Shown here piece after piece: positions 38,844 to 47,821 of a stretch of DNA of 64,000 nucleotides. The translations under genes were made by a program, and so were the position numbers. The notes beneath the pieces are model-generated. The model was not told where the DNA came from. It saw only the letters and a list, made by a program, of their open reading frames with translations, and searched no databases. The DNA comes from Paucibacter sp. KBW04 (lineage in GTDB: Bacteria; Pseudomonadota; Gammaproteobacteria; Burkholderiales; Burkholderiaceae_C), in the NCBI RefSeq assembly GCF_003852425.1, contig NZ_QAJN01000008.1, positions 186,001 through 250,000 on the forward strand, in the 5' to 3' direction. Each line of letters opens with the position of its first letter. Positions within the stretch are counted from its first letter, which is position 1.

Positions 38844-39627
38844 GTCAATCGCCGGGTTTCGCAGACTCGTCGCGGAGGCGATGATTTCAATCAATTAGTG
38901 ATGTTGCCTTTCATATTCCAGACATGAAATATTTGCCGCGCGAAAGATGGCCGTCTGGATTTCCTGTGGCGCTGAGCTTTGGCATGGCAAACCAGGGAAG
39001 AGCGCATGTGTTTGAAATTGGCAGGCCAAGGGCCTGTTCGCTTTCCTGACAGATGAAGCCTTGCGCAAGCTTTGCTGATCTGGGCGGCTCTTGAAGAGCC
39101 GCTCGATGGTGAGCAAGCTCGATCTCCCGCCAAGAAGGGGCCAGCGTCTGTTTCTGGATCGCACGCTCATCCATAAAAAAATTCAGCGTTAAATTGAGAG
39201 TGGGCGCAAACATTGCAAGAGGAATCTCTGAAGTTTCGTGCCTGAAAGGCCGTTAAGCCCCTGATTCCGTCCAGTTTTGTTGGTGTGCGCTCACTGGTGC
39301 TTGCCTGCGCCAAAGCCGCTAGGCCGCGTGGCTCTCCCACGTTTCCGCTTTGACAGAGCGAGTTCGTCGCCAAATCGCCAAAGCCCTCCATCAGGGATGT
39401 GGAGATGAATCATTTCATTTCAAAAGATGGCTTCACCTCGGCTAGTGAATTTCGGTGATTTGTTCGCAAGAAACCCAGGTAAAACAAGCCTCCCCCTAGA
39501 AACCGCAGGCTCCGCAAACTTGACGATGGAGTGTCCTGCCGCTGGCCGCTAAGGTTTAGACAAGGGCTTGTGATCACCCCGGGTGAGCATCCCCTGTTTT
39601 GATTCTTTGAACCGGCAAGGAGGCTTT
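38844..39627. other. 784-bp intergenic region with hairpins, no convincing gene
   Basis: This is the longest gap in the window and lower in GC than its flanks. Minus-strand frames at 38911-39213 and 39167-39391 have no ribosome binding site and no family I recognise. Structured elements are CAGGCC-AAG-GGCCTG (39022-39036), GCGGCTCT-TGA-AGAGCCGC (39084-39102) and TCACCC-C-GGGTGA (39574-39586), the last 42 bases upstream of the next gene. It may hold the promoter of the two-gene unit, a decayed gene or an unrecognised RNA. Confidence 0.5.
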
Positions 39628-40377
39628 ATGGCCAGTTTTGGTATTGACGGCATTCGCTACTTCAATCACGCCAGAGCAGCGGGCGTGAGCACGGCGAGCG
39701 ACCTCAGCTACACCTTCAATCGCTGCAATGGTTTCGACGCGAAATTGCGCAGCGCGGGTCATGCCCGTAATTTCTACTGGGCCAACACCGATTGTTGGGA
39801 GACCGATATCCGCGATAGCGATCGTGGCGGCGACGATGTGCATTACGTCGACAACGTGGATATCTTTTGGATAGAAACCCACGGTGGCCATGAATCGAAT
39901 GGCCAGGCGCGTATGTTGTTTGATGCGCAGCAAACCGCTTGGCGCACTTACTCAGGCAGCTGGCAATTGGGCGAGAACTGGAATGCCGAGTGGATCATGG
40001 CCTATTCCTGCGATACGGTGGATCGCGGCAATGTGGCAGGCCTTTGGAATATCTTCGCCGGCCTGCACATTTATTGTGGCGCTTGGGATAATATGTACGA
40101 CGGCATCACCACCGATGAATGCGGCGAGGATGTGGGTGACAACCTGATCCACGGCCATACCGTTTGCCATGCCTGGCATGACGGGGTTTCGGACTGGTGG
40201 GTGGACAACCACCCCATCACGGTTTGCGTGGGTGATTCGGCCACCTGGAATAACGGCAATATCCAGTGGGGGCGGAGTTATTTGAATCGCGATCATTTAT
40301 GGGGCCACGGCAATGTGGACCCCGATTTGCCGCCCAGCCGGCAGGCTTGCATTCTCTTTATGTGGACGGAGGGCTGA
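39628..40377 (+). CDS. DUF6345-like protein with possible caspase-like His/Cys dyad
   Basis: 249 residues, with a strong AAGGAGG site just before ATG. No signal or membrane segment; very rich in Trp, Asp, Asn and His. A hydrophobic strand ends in ETHGGHESNG (His85-Gly86-Gly87) and another ends in IMAYSCDTVDRG (Cys128). A strand followed by His-Gly and a later strand followed by [AS]-Cys is the layout of clan CD peptidases (caspase, gingipain, CHAT). I think it belongs to DUF6345; both ideas are inference from pattern. Three bases separate it from the next gene. Confidence 0.65.
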   Translation: MASFGIDGIRYFNHARAAGVSTASDLSYTFNRCNGFDAKLRSAGHARNFYWANTDCWETDIRDSDRGGDDVHYVDNVDIFWIETHGGHESNGQARMLFDAQQTAWRTYSGSWQLGENWNAEWIMAYSCDTVDRGNVAGLWNIFAGLHIYCGAWDNMYDGITTDECGEDVGDNLIHGHTVCHAWHDGVSDWWVDNHPITVCVGDSATWNNGNIQWGRSYLNRDHLWGHGNVDPDLPPSRQACILFMWTEG

Positions 40378-40380
40378 ATC

Positions 40381-41340
40381 ATGGATACCCACGCATCGTT
40401 GATGGAATCGTTAGCCTCCTCGCAGAAAGAGCCGCCGACCGAGGTCAATGTTTTCGAGTTGGGCCGGCCCTCGGTGGAGGACTTGCAACGCCGCCTGCGC
40501 AAATGGCTGCGTCTGGGCGGCGAGGTCTGTGAGAAGAGTTTTGACCGGGGTGAATGGACCCGCTATGAAGACCATACCCTGGTGCGCCTGCCCCAGGGCG
40601 CCCAGGCCTTGATGTACCACGCCTCGGGCGCCTTCAAGCTCAGCAGCGGGCGCGCGCCCATGGAGGCCTTGTTCAAGGAAATGGAGCCGGCCGCCAAGCT
40701 GACCGAGCGGGCCGAGGCCTTGGTCAAAAGCCTGGGTGTGCAGGACAGTTTGGGCCGGGGTGAGAGCCTGAGCTTCGAGCGTCTGTGGCAAACCAAGGCG
40801 GCCGCCCAGGACCGCGAGGGCAAGGCAGTGGAGCCGGTGCTGTGCCGGGCGATCGGCGCTTTTCGCCACCATGTGGAGGGCATTCCGGTGCTGGGCCCGG
40901 CCTCGCTGGCGGTGCAAATGGCTGCAGGCGGCGCCTTGGATTCTCTGTCGGTGCTGATGCGGGGCCCGGCGCCCGAGGCCATGGAGTCGGCCAAGGTGGT
41001 GCACCCCGAGCGCGCCGCTCGCGCCCTGGTGCAGCAGCTGGCTGGGCAATTGGATCTGGCGGCGAGCACGGCGGCTTACACCCGCAAGCCCACGAACGAG
41101 ATCAAGATCGAATGCCCGGGCGGCATGCTGTTCGGCTACCTCAGCCTGCCCAAGCGCAAGGCCCAGCGCTTGCTGGCGCCGGTCTATATCGCCATGTTTC
41201 AGCTGGATCATGGGCAGGAGAAACAGGCCATGGTCTTGGCGGTTTCGGCCACCGAAAAAAGCTATCTGAACTTGAACGCCCCCGGCAGCGAGAGCCTGGT
41301 GAGTGCCAGCAGCAAGACGGCGGCGCGTCGATGCTGTTGA
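40381..41340 (+). CDS. Unknown protein, partner of the DUF6345-like gene
   Basis: 319 residues, with GGAGGG eight bases before the ATG and inside the end of the preceding gene. No signal peptide or clear membrane helix. It is mainly helical with charged segments (SVEDLQRRLRKWLRLGGEV), a short hydrophobic Gly/Ala stretch near residue 165-185 (VLGPASLAVQMAAGGALDSL), and a C-terminal beta-rich part (about 240-300). It ends SSKTAARRCC. I do not recognise a family. Tight spacing indicates it works with the upstream protein, perhaps as its substrate, inhibitor or scaffold (inference). A perfect terminator follows. Confidence 0.75.
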   Translation: MDTHASLMESLASSQKEPPTEVNVFELGRPSVEDLQRRLRKWLRLGGEVCEKSFDRGEWTRYEDHTLVRLPQGAQALMYHASGAFKLSSGRAPMEALFKEMEPAAKLTERAEALVKSLGVQDSLGRGESLSFERLWQTKAAAQDREGKAVEPVLCRAIGAFRHHVEGIPVLGPASLAVQMAAGGALDSLSVLMRGPAPEAMESAKVVHPERAARALVQQLAGQLDLAASTAAYTRKPTNEIKIECPGGMLFGYLSLPKRKAQRLLAPVYIAMFQLDHGQEKQAMVLAVSATEKSYLNLNAPGSESLVSASSKTAARRCC

Positions 41341-41365
41341 TCCGCCCTGCATAAAGGGCAAAAGA

Positions 41366-41394
41366 AAAGGGCAGACCCTCGGGGTCTGCCCTTT
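41366..41394. terminator. Bidirectional rho-independent terminator
   Basis: AAAGGGCAGACCC pairs with GGGTCTGCCCTTT as a perfect 13-bp stem with loop TCG. On the minus strand TTTTCTTTT follows; on the plus strand only TTT. It separates the unknown two-gene unit from the convergent TonB receptor gene and mainly serves the latter. Confidence 0.9.
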
Positions 41395-41412
41395 GACGCT
41401 GTGAGCTGCGGA

Positions 41413-44235
41413 TTACTTGAACTCGTAGCGCAGCGACAGGGTGAACGTGCGACCAAAGGGGTCGGCCACGCGCGGGTCCCAACCGGCGCCCACCACATCG
41501 TCCACATCGTGGTGGGTGAAGGGCGGTTGCTTGTCGAAGAGGTTGCGCAGACCCAGGGTCAGCTTGGTGTTCTTGAAGCCGCTGTAGCTGCCGTAGAGGC
41601 CGAAGATGGCGTAGCTGTCCACATTCTTGTTGGCGGTGGCGGGCTGCGTGCCCTTGGCCGACATGTCCTGATCCACATAGCCGGACTTGTAGGTGCCGGT
41701 GAAGGTGCTGGCCCAGTCGCCGCGGCTCCAGTTCAGGCTGGCGGTGAACTTGTTGCGCAGATAGATGGTGCGGGTGCCGAACTGGCCCACGTACTCCACC
41801 AGGGGCAGGGTCTCGATGGCCCGTTCCTGGTGGCTGATCATATAAGTGCCATTGATGTCCGCACGCCATTTGCCCAGCTCGGTGTTGAGCAGGTAGCTGG
41901 CGCCCCAGTCCACCCCCCTGGTCGAGCTGCCCGCGGCATTGATCCAGCCGGCGTTGACCTGTGTCACATTGCCGTTGGCGTCGCGCACAAAGCGCTCGGG
42001 GAAGAGGCTGTAGTTGTTCAGCACATCGTTGATGGTGAGCTTGCGAATGCGGTCATCCAGATCGACGCGCCAGTAGTCGGCGCTGAACGTGAGGTCCTTC
42101 AGCGGGGAGAACACCAAACCAATCGTGCCCTGCTTGGACTTCTCGGGCGTCAGATTGGGGTTGCCGCTGTCGGTGTAGTCCAGGCCGATGATGTCGCACT
42201 GGGTCGGATCGCTGGGGCAGCGGGTGGGGTCCGACCATTTGCCTGTGTAGTCGCGCGGGGCCACATTGGGGCTCAGCTGCTGGAAGCTGGGAGCCTTGAA
42301 GCCGGTGTTCACCGAGCCGCGCAGCAGCAGCGATTCGGTCGGCAGATAACGGAAGGCCACCTTGGGATTGGTGCTGCCGCCAAAGTCGCTGTAGCGGTCG
42401 TGGCGCAAGGCCAGTTGCAGGTCAAAGCCCTTGAAGACCGGCACGGCCAGCTCGGCGTACAAGGCCTTCACATCGCGGCTGACCTTGGGCACGGCGGAGT
42501 TGCCCGGGCACAGCAAGACATCGGTGGCGACCGTGGTTGCCAGGGAGGAGACGCAGGTGAAGCCGCCCTCGCTCATGGCAAATTCATAGGTCTCGCGGCG
42601 CAGATCGAAGCCGGTGGCGAACTCCACCATGCCCGCCGGCAGCTTGAACAACTCGCCCGACAGGGCGCCGTCAAACTGCGTCAGGCCGGTCTTGCCGCCC
42701 ATCAGCTCGCCCCGCGCCTTGGTGGATTCGATCAAGGCCATGGCCTCGGCCGACTGCTGCTCGCCCGGCTTGAGCCAGGGGTTGATCTTGCCGGTCTTGA
42801 GTGCCTCGTTGAGCTTGGCGGCGTAGGCATAGCCATCGATCAGCTCTGACTTGCCCTCGGCCTTGGCGCTGGACAGGCCCAGCTTGTAGGAGTACTTGCC
42901 CAGCTCGCCGTCCAGGCCGACCAGCAGGCGCTGGTTGTCGGAGATGTTGTTGATCACCCGGTTGCCAAAGTCCTGCATGCGCCAGCGGTAGGAAATGGGC
43001 TTGCTCGGGTCGAAATCGTTGACGCCGTAGTTCTTCAGGTTCAGATAGTAGGGGCCGTTCACCGGGTAGAAGTTGCCGGCCGCCGCCGTGGTGCTGAACT
43101 GCGAGGGCGTCAGTTCGGCGCGCACCTCGGTGCGCGAGCCGGTGAACTCAACAAAGGCCGTGTGGTTCTCGCTCAGCGCAAACGAGGCGCGGGCGACCAG
43201 ATTCTTGGCCTCCAGTGGCGGGGCCAGCATGTATTGCGAGCCGTAGTCGGTGTTGCAGAGATAGCGGCCGCTGGCCTGCGAGGTGTTCCAGAGCTGGGGC
43301 TGGAACTGCACCCCAGCTTCCACATCGCCGCACTTGCCCTGGATGCTCAGCAGATTGATGCGGGTGTACTTGGTCGTGTCGCCGCTGCTGCCCACGGTGG
43401 AGCCGGCCGAGCCCAGGGCCGTGCCCGCGCCGTTAAGAATATTGGCAAAGGGCGAGCTGGAGGAATTGGGCGACAGGCCCAGCTCCGGCTGGAAACCATT
43501 GGCCCAGCTGCGATCGCTGCCGCGCAAGATCTCGTTCTTGTCCAGCGTGGCGCTGATCAGCACATTGAAGCGGTCCTTGCCCAGGTCGCCGAAGCCGCCG
43601 GTGATGGCCGCACGCCGGGTCGTGCCACCGCCATCGGCCAGGGGCTTGGTGAAGTCCACGCCCAGGTTCAGGCCCTGCATATTCTTCTTGAGGATGAAGT
43701 TGATCACCCCGCCGATGGCATCGGTGCCGTAGATGGCGGAGGCGCCGTCCTTCAAGATCTCCACCCGGTCCAGGGCCGCCATGGGGATGGCGTTGAGGTC
43801 GACCGCGCCGCCACTCATGCCGTGGGTGGAGACGCGGCGGCCGTTCAAGAGCACCAAGGTGCTGCCAGCGCCCAGGCCGCGCAGATTGGCATTGCTGGAG
43901 CCGCCGGTGAGCCGGTCGGTGTCGGCGCCAAAGACATTGTTGTTGGAGGTCGCGTTGTCGGCGCCGGCCGCGTTGATGCCCAGCTGGCTGAGCATTTGTT
44001 CGGCGGTCTGAATGCCTTGGCGGCTGAGCTCATCGGCCGTGATCACCTGCACCGGCAAGGCTCCCTCGTCCTTGAGTCGTTTGATGCTGGAGCCCGTCAC
44101 CTCCACCCGTTCGATCTTGGTCGCCGGAGGGGCGGCCTGAGCCTGGGCCAGGGAGGCGGCCAGAGCCAGCTGGGCAAACAGCCCGGTCAGGGCCAGACCC
44201 TGGGCGAGGGGGGACAACTTCATCTGCAAGGGCAC
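41413..44235 (-). CDS. TonB-dependent outer-membrane receptor
   Basis: About 940 residues. I choose a GTG start (44235, giving MPLQMKLSPL) because AAGGAG lies six bases before it; the ATG four codons later has no site at proper distance. Signal peptide ends near AQAQA. The TonB box region is KIERVEVTGSSIKR. The plug (about 50-190) has STLVLLNGRRVSTHG and VEILKDGASAIYGTDAIGGVINFIL. The barrel ends with the aromatic terminus SLRYEFK. It is a paralog of the receptor at 797-3445. Cys pairs in extracellular loops (CGDVE, CNTDYG, CVSS, CPGNS, CPSDPTQC) suggest disulfide-stabilised loops. Ligand unknown. Confidence 0.93.
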   Translation of the reverse strand: MPLQMKLSPLAQGLALTGLFAQLALAASLAQAQAAPPATKIERVEVTGSSIKRLKDEGALPVQVITADELSRQGIQTAEQMLSQLGINAAGADNATSNNNVFGADTDRLTGGSSNANLRGLGAGSTLVLLNGRRVSTHGMSGGAVDLNAIPMAALDRVEILKDGASAIYGTDAIGGVINFILKKNMQGLNLGVDFTKPLADGGGTTRRAAITGGFGDLGKDRFNVLISATLDKNEILRGSDRSWANGFQPELGLSPNSSSSPFANILNGAGTALGSAGSTVGSSGDTTKYTRINLLSIQGKCGDVEAGVQFQPQLWNTSQASGRYLCNTDYGSQYMLAPPLEAKNLVARASFALSENHTAFVEFTGSRTEVRAELTPSQFSTTAAAGNFYPVNGPYYLNLKNYGVNDFDPSKPISYRWRMQDFGNRVINNISDNQRLLVGLDGELGKYSYKLGLSSAKAEGKSELIDGYAYAAKLNEALKTGKINPWLKPGEQQSAEAMALIESTKARGELMGGKTGLTQFDGALSGELFKLPAGMVEFATGFDLRRETYEFAMSEGGFTCVSSLATTVATDVLLCPGNSAVPKVSRDVKALYAELAVPVFKGFDLQLALRHDRYSDFGGSTNPKVAFRYLPTESLLLRGSVNTGFKAPSFQQLSPNVAPRDYTGKWSDPTRCPSDPTQCDIIGLDYTDSGNPNLTPEKSKQGTIGLVFSPLKDLTFSADYWRVDLDDRIRKLTINDVLNNYSLFPERFVRDANGNVTQVNAGWINAAGSSTRGVDWGASYLLNTELGKWRADINGTYMISHQERAIETLPLVEYVGQFGTRTIYLRNKFTASLNWSRGDWASTFTGTYKSGYVDQDMSAKGTQPATANKNVDSYAIFGLYGSYSGFKNTKLTLGLRNLFDKQPPFTHHDVDDVVGAGWDPRVADPFGRTFTLSLRYEFK

Positions 44236-44489
44236 GATCTTCTCCTTGGGGTGGACGCGGGGGGCGCGGCAATGAGGCCGATGATGGCGGCAAGCCGCGG
44301 CCGCCCGCACTAGGGCGGCACCGTAGTTGTTGCGTCAAGCGCAATGAATGCTTGTCGCTCTCGCATAACCTGCGGTGATGCGCGGGTCTGTGAAACCTGC
44401 AATTGGGCGCTATGCGCAAAGTGATGCAGCAGCGGCCCCAATCCCGCGCTGGCCCTAAAGTGCGGGCTTGCCTTCCAGCCCCGACCGAT

Positions 44490-45968
44490 ATGCACGCCCC
44501 AGCCTCTCAACGCCCCCGCGCTCTGCCGCTGCTCACCCGCTGTGCCGGTTTGCTCCTCGCTCTGGGCCTGAGTGCCTGTGCCCAGCTCGGCCCCAGGACG
44601 AGCTTGCCACCCGAGCTGAGCAGCGCCCTGCAGCGGGTCAAGCTGCCCGAGCAGGCCCTGGGCCTGGTCGCCTTCCCCTTGGCGGACCGCAGCGCTGGCT
44701 GGCGGGTGCAGGCCGAGACGCCCATGCAGCCGGGCTCGGCCATGAAGCTGGTGACGGCCATCGTGGCCCTGGACCGCCTGGGCGCCAACTCACGCGGCCG
44801 CAGCGATCTGCTGGTGGACACGCCGCTGCAGGGCGATGTGCTGCCGGGTGCGCTTTATCTGCGCGGCGGCGCCGACACCGATCTGGACTGGGGCGCGCTG
44901 TGGCTGATGCTGCGCCAGCTGCGCGAGCAGGGTGTGCGCGAGATCCGCGGCGGCCTGGTGGTGGACCGCACGCTGTTTCGCCCGGCCCGGCCGGAGCTGA
45001 ACGCGCCGCCCTTCGATGAAGCGCCCGAGTTCCCCTACAACGTCATCCCCGATGCCTTGATGCTGAACGGCGGCCTGCTCAGCTACGAGCTCAGCCGCGA
45101 GGGCAGCGGCCCTGTGCATGTGCGCGCCAGCCCGGCCTGGCCGGGCCTGCGCTTCGACACCCAGGCCATGGGCTTGAACGACAAGGCCTGCAAGGACTGG
45201 GGGGATGACTGGCGGCCGCCCTTGGTGACGCCTCTTTCGGGCGGCGTTGAACAGTGGGTCCAGCTGCAAGGCAGCTTCCCGCGCGACTGCCGCCAAACCC
45301 AGGCCCTGAACCTGCTCGACCGCCAGTGGCTGACCGAGCAAGCCCTGCGCCAGATCTGGCAGGAGCTGGGCGGCACGCTCAGCGGGCCAAGCGTGGAGGC
45401 CGCCACCCCGGCGGGCGCCCGTGTCGTGGCCAGCCATCTGGGCCGGCCCCTGGCCGAGGTGATGCGGGGCGCGATGAAGCGCTCCGACAATGCCCTGACC
45501 CGCCTGGTCTTTCTGAAGCTGGGCAGCACGGTGGCCGGGCCCGAGGAAGAAACCCAGGCCGCCGCCGCACGCCTGGTGCAGCGCTGGTTCGCCGAGAAAG
45601 GCCTGGACGCCCAAGGCCTGGTGATGGACAACGGCTCCGGCCTCTCGCGCTCGGAGCGCATCAAGCCCGCCCAGCTGGCCGATCTGCTGGCCCTGGCCTG
45701 GGAGGGGCGCCAAGCCCCCGAGCTGCTGGACAGCCTGCCCATAGCCGGGGTGGACGGCACCCTCAGCCGTCGTCTCAAAGGCGGCCCGGCCGAGGGGCGG
45801 GCGCGGCTCAAGACCGGCACCTTGCGCAATGTCGTGGCCCTGGCCGGCTATGTGCAAGACAGCCGCAACAAGCCCTGGGTGCTGGTGGCCATCATCAACG
45901 ACGAGCAAGCCCCCGCCAAAGGCCGGCCGGTGCTGGACGCCGCGGTGGAGTGGATCAGCCGCCAGTAA
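44490..45968 (+). CDS. dacB: D-alanyl-D-alanine carboxypeptidase/endopeptidase (PBP4/DacB type)
   Basis: 492 residues from MHAPASQRPR. The signal region ends in a lipobox-like LSAC at Cys30, unusual for DacB and suggesting anchoring. Active-site motifs: SxxK as S83-A-M-K86 (PGSAMKL), SDN in MKRSDNALTRL and KTG in RLKTGTLRNV. A large insert (about 110-300) between the first two motifs is typical of class C PBP4. It trims or cleaves peptidoglycan cross-links in the periplasm. Confidence 0.93.
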   Translation: MHAPASQRPRALPLLTRCAGLLLALGLSACAQLGPRTSLPPELSSALQRVKLPEQALGLVAFPLADRSAGWRVQAETPMQPGSAMKLVTAIVALDRLGANSRGRSDLLVDTPLQGDVLPGALYLRGGADTDLDWGALWLMLRQLREQGVREIRGGLVVDRTLFRPARPELNAPPFDEAPEFPYNVIPDALMLNGGLLSYELSREGSGPVHVRASPAWPGLRFDTQAMGLNDKACKDWGDDWRPPLVTPLSGGVEQWVQLQGSFPRDCRQTQALNLLDRQWLTEQALRQIWQELGGTLSGPSVEAATPAGARVVASHLGRPLAEVMRGAMKRSDNALTRLVFLKLGSTVAGPEEETQAAAARLVQRWFAEKGLDAQGLVMDNGSGLSRSERIKPAQLADLLALAWEGRQAPELLDSLPIAGVDGTLSRRLKGGPAEGRARLKTGTLRNVVALAGYVQDSRNKPWVLVAIINDEQAPAKGRPVLDAAVEWISRQ

Positions 45969-46024
45969 TTCATGGGCGATGATGGGGGCGTGCTGCTTCC
46001 CGTGTTCCGACTCGGAGTCTTGCC

Positions 46025-47821
46025 ATGCTGCCCTTGCGAAGCCCTCGCCTCAGACCCTCGCTGCTTGTCGCGGCCCTGCCTTTGTTGTTGGTCACGCTGC
46101 TGAGCGCCGTGGCGCCGGCGCAGGCTGCGCCCAGTGCGCCCGAGACGGTCAAGGCCTTGCACGCTTTGTTCGAGGCCGATTGGCAAGCCCAGCTGGCCGC
46201 CAACCCCTTGTCCGCCAGCTATATCGGCGACACCCGCTACAACGCCCTCTGGCCCGACCTCAGCCCTGCCGCGCGGGCGCGCGAGCTGGCGGCTACCCGC
46301 GAAACACTGGCGCGCCTGGAGTCCTTTGCCGCGCAAGACCTGCCCGTCGCTGAGCAGCTCAATCTGCGCCTGTTCCGCCGCGACTTGCAGGACCGCCTGG
46401 CCGTCGCCCCCTTCCAGCCGCAAGCCTATGCGATGACGGCGCGCGAAGGCCCGCAGTCGGCCAATGAGTTGGCCGAAATCATGCCCTTCAACAGCGTGGC
46501 GGACTACGAGGTCTGGCTGCGGCGCATGGCCGGTCTGCCGGCCTATCTGAAGCAGTACGCGGCCCTGCTGGCCGAGGCCGCCAAGTCCGGCCGCACCCAG
46601 CCACGACTGCTGATGCAGCGGGTGCTGCCCCAGCTGGATCAGCAGCTGGTGGATGCACCCCAGGCCAGCCCCTTCTACAGCGCCTTTGCCAGAATGCCGG
46701 CGCAGATCCCGCCCGCCGAAGTGAGCCGTTTGCAGGCCCAGGCTCAGCGGCTGATCCAGCAAGACATCGTGCCGGCCTACCGCGAGTTCAGGCGCTTTTT
46801 CGAGACCGACTACCTGCCCGCCTGCCGCGAGACGGTGGGCATCTGGGACAGCCCCGATGGCGCGGCTTACTACCAAAACCGCATCGCCCAGCACACGACG
46901 ACCACGCTGACGGCCGAGCAAATCCACCAGATCGGCCTGCAGGAGGTGGCCCGCATCCAGGGCGAGATGCAAGCCCTGATGCAGCGCCTGGGCTTTCAGG
47001 GCACGCGCGAGCAGTTCTTCGAGCAGCTGCGCCGTGACCCCAAGTTCTATCACCCCACGTCCGAGGCCTTGTTCGCCGCCTACGTCCAGGCGGCCAAGCG
47101 GATCGAGCCCGAACTGCCCCGCCTCTTCGGCAAGCTGCCACGCACGCCTTACGGGGTGCGCGCCATCCCGATGACCAGCGCGCCCAATACCACGGCGGCC
47201 TATTACAGCGGCCCCTCCAGCGATGGGCGGCGGGCCGGCTTTTACTACGTCAATCTCTACCGGCCCGAGATGCGGCCCATTTACGAGATCGAGGTCTTGA
47301 CCACCCACGAGGCCGTGCCCGGCCACCACTTGCAAATCGCCTTGGCACAGGAGCAGGGCGAGCTGCCCGCCTTCCGCCGTTTTGCCGGCTACAACGCTTA
47401 CATCGAAGGCTGGGCCCTGTATGCTGAGACCCTGGGCTTTGAACTGGGCCTCTACCGCGACCCCTACTCGCACTTCGGCCAGCTCACCTACGATATGTGG
47501 CGGGCCGTGCGCCTGGTGGTGGACACCGGCTTGCATGCCAAGCGCTGGACGCGCGAACAGGCGATTGATTACTTCCGCGCCAACGCCGCCAAGACCGAGG
47601 TGGACATCGTCAACGAGGTGGACCGCTACATCGGCTGGCCCGGCCAGGCCCTGGCTTACAAGATCGGCCAGCTGCGCATTCTGGCCTTGCGGGCCCAGGC
47701 CGAACAGAAGCTGGGCCAGCGCTTCGATATCCGCGCCTTTCACGACATGATTCTGGACGGCGGCGCCGTGCCGCTGGATGTGTTGGAGCAAAAGGTTCAG
47801 GCTTGGATCGCTGCGCAATGA
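46025..47821 (+). CDS. DUF885-family putative metallopeptidase
   Basis: 598 residues with a signal peptide ending near AQAAPS (about 38). The zinc-binding motif HEAVPGHHLQ (about 428) is the hallmark of DUF885 proteins, related to M2/M32-like gluzincins; a downstream Glu appears in YIEGWALYAETLG. It is exported, probably to the periplasm, and likely degrades peptides. Its stop overlaps the ATG of the HlyD-like gene (ATGA), so it is the first gene of a four-gene operon with an ABC exporter. Confidence 0.87.
   Translation: MLPLRSPRLRPSLLVAALPLLLVTLLSAVAPAQAAPSAPETVKALHALFEADWQAQLAANPLSASYIGDTRYNALWPDLSPAARARELAATRETLARLESFAAQDLPVAEQLNLRLFRRDLQDRLAVAPFQPQAYAMTAREGPQSANELAEIMPFNSVADYEVWLRRMAGLPAYLKQYAALLAEAAKSGRTQPRLLMQRVLPQLDQQLVDAPQASPFYSAFARMPAQIPPAEVSRLQAQAQRLIQQDIVPAYREFRRFFETDYLPACRETVGIWDSPDGAAYYQNRIAQHTTTTLTAEQIHQIGLQEVARIQGEMQALMQRLGFQGTREQFFEQLRRDPKFYHPTSEALFAAYVQAAKRIEPELPRLFGKLPRTPYGVRAIPMTSAPNTTAAYYSGPSSDGRRAGFYYVNLYRPEMRPIYEIEVLTTHEAVPGHHLQIALAQEQGELPAFRRFAGYNAYIEGWALYAETLGFELGLYRDPYSHFGQLTYDMWRAVRLVVDTGLHAKRWTREQAIDYFRANAAKTEVDIVNEVDRYIGWPGQALAYKIGQLRILALRAQAEQKLGQRFDIRAFHDMILDGGAVPLDVLEQKVQAWIAAQ

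Noticed and set aside
38911-39391. Two minus-strand frames in the long gap
   Set aside because: No ribosome binding site, no recognised domain, weak coding character; kept as intergenic.
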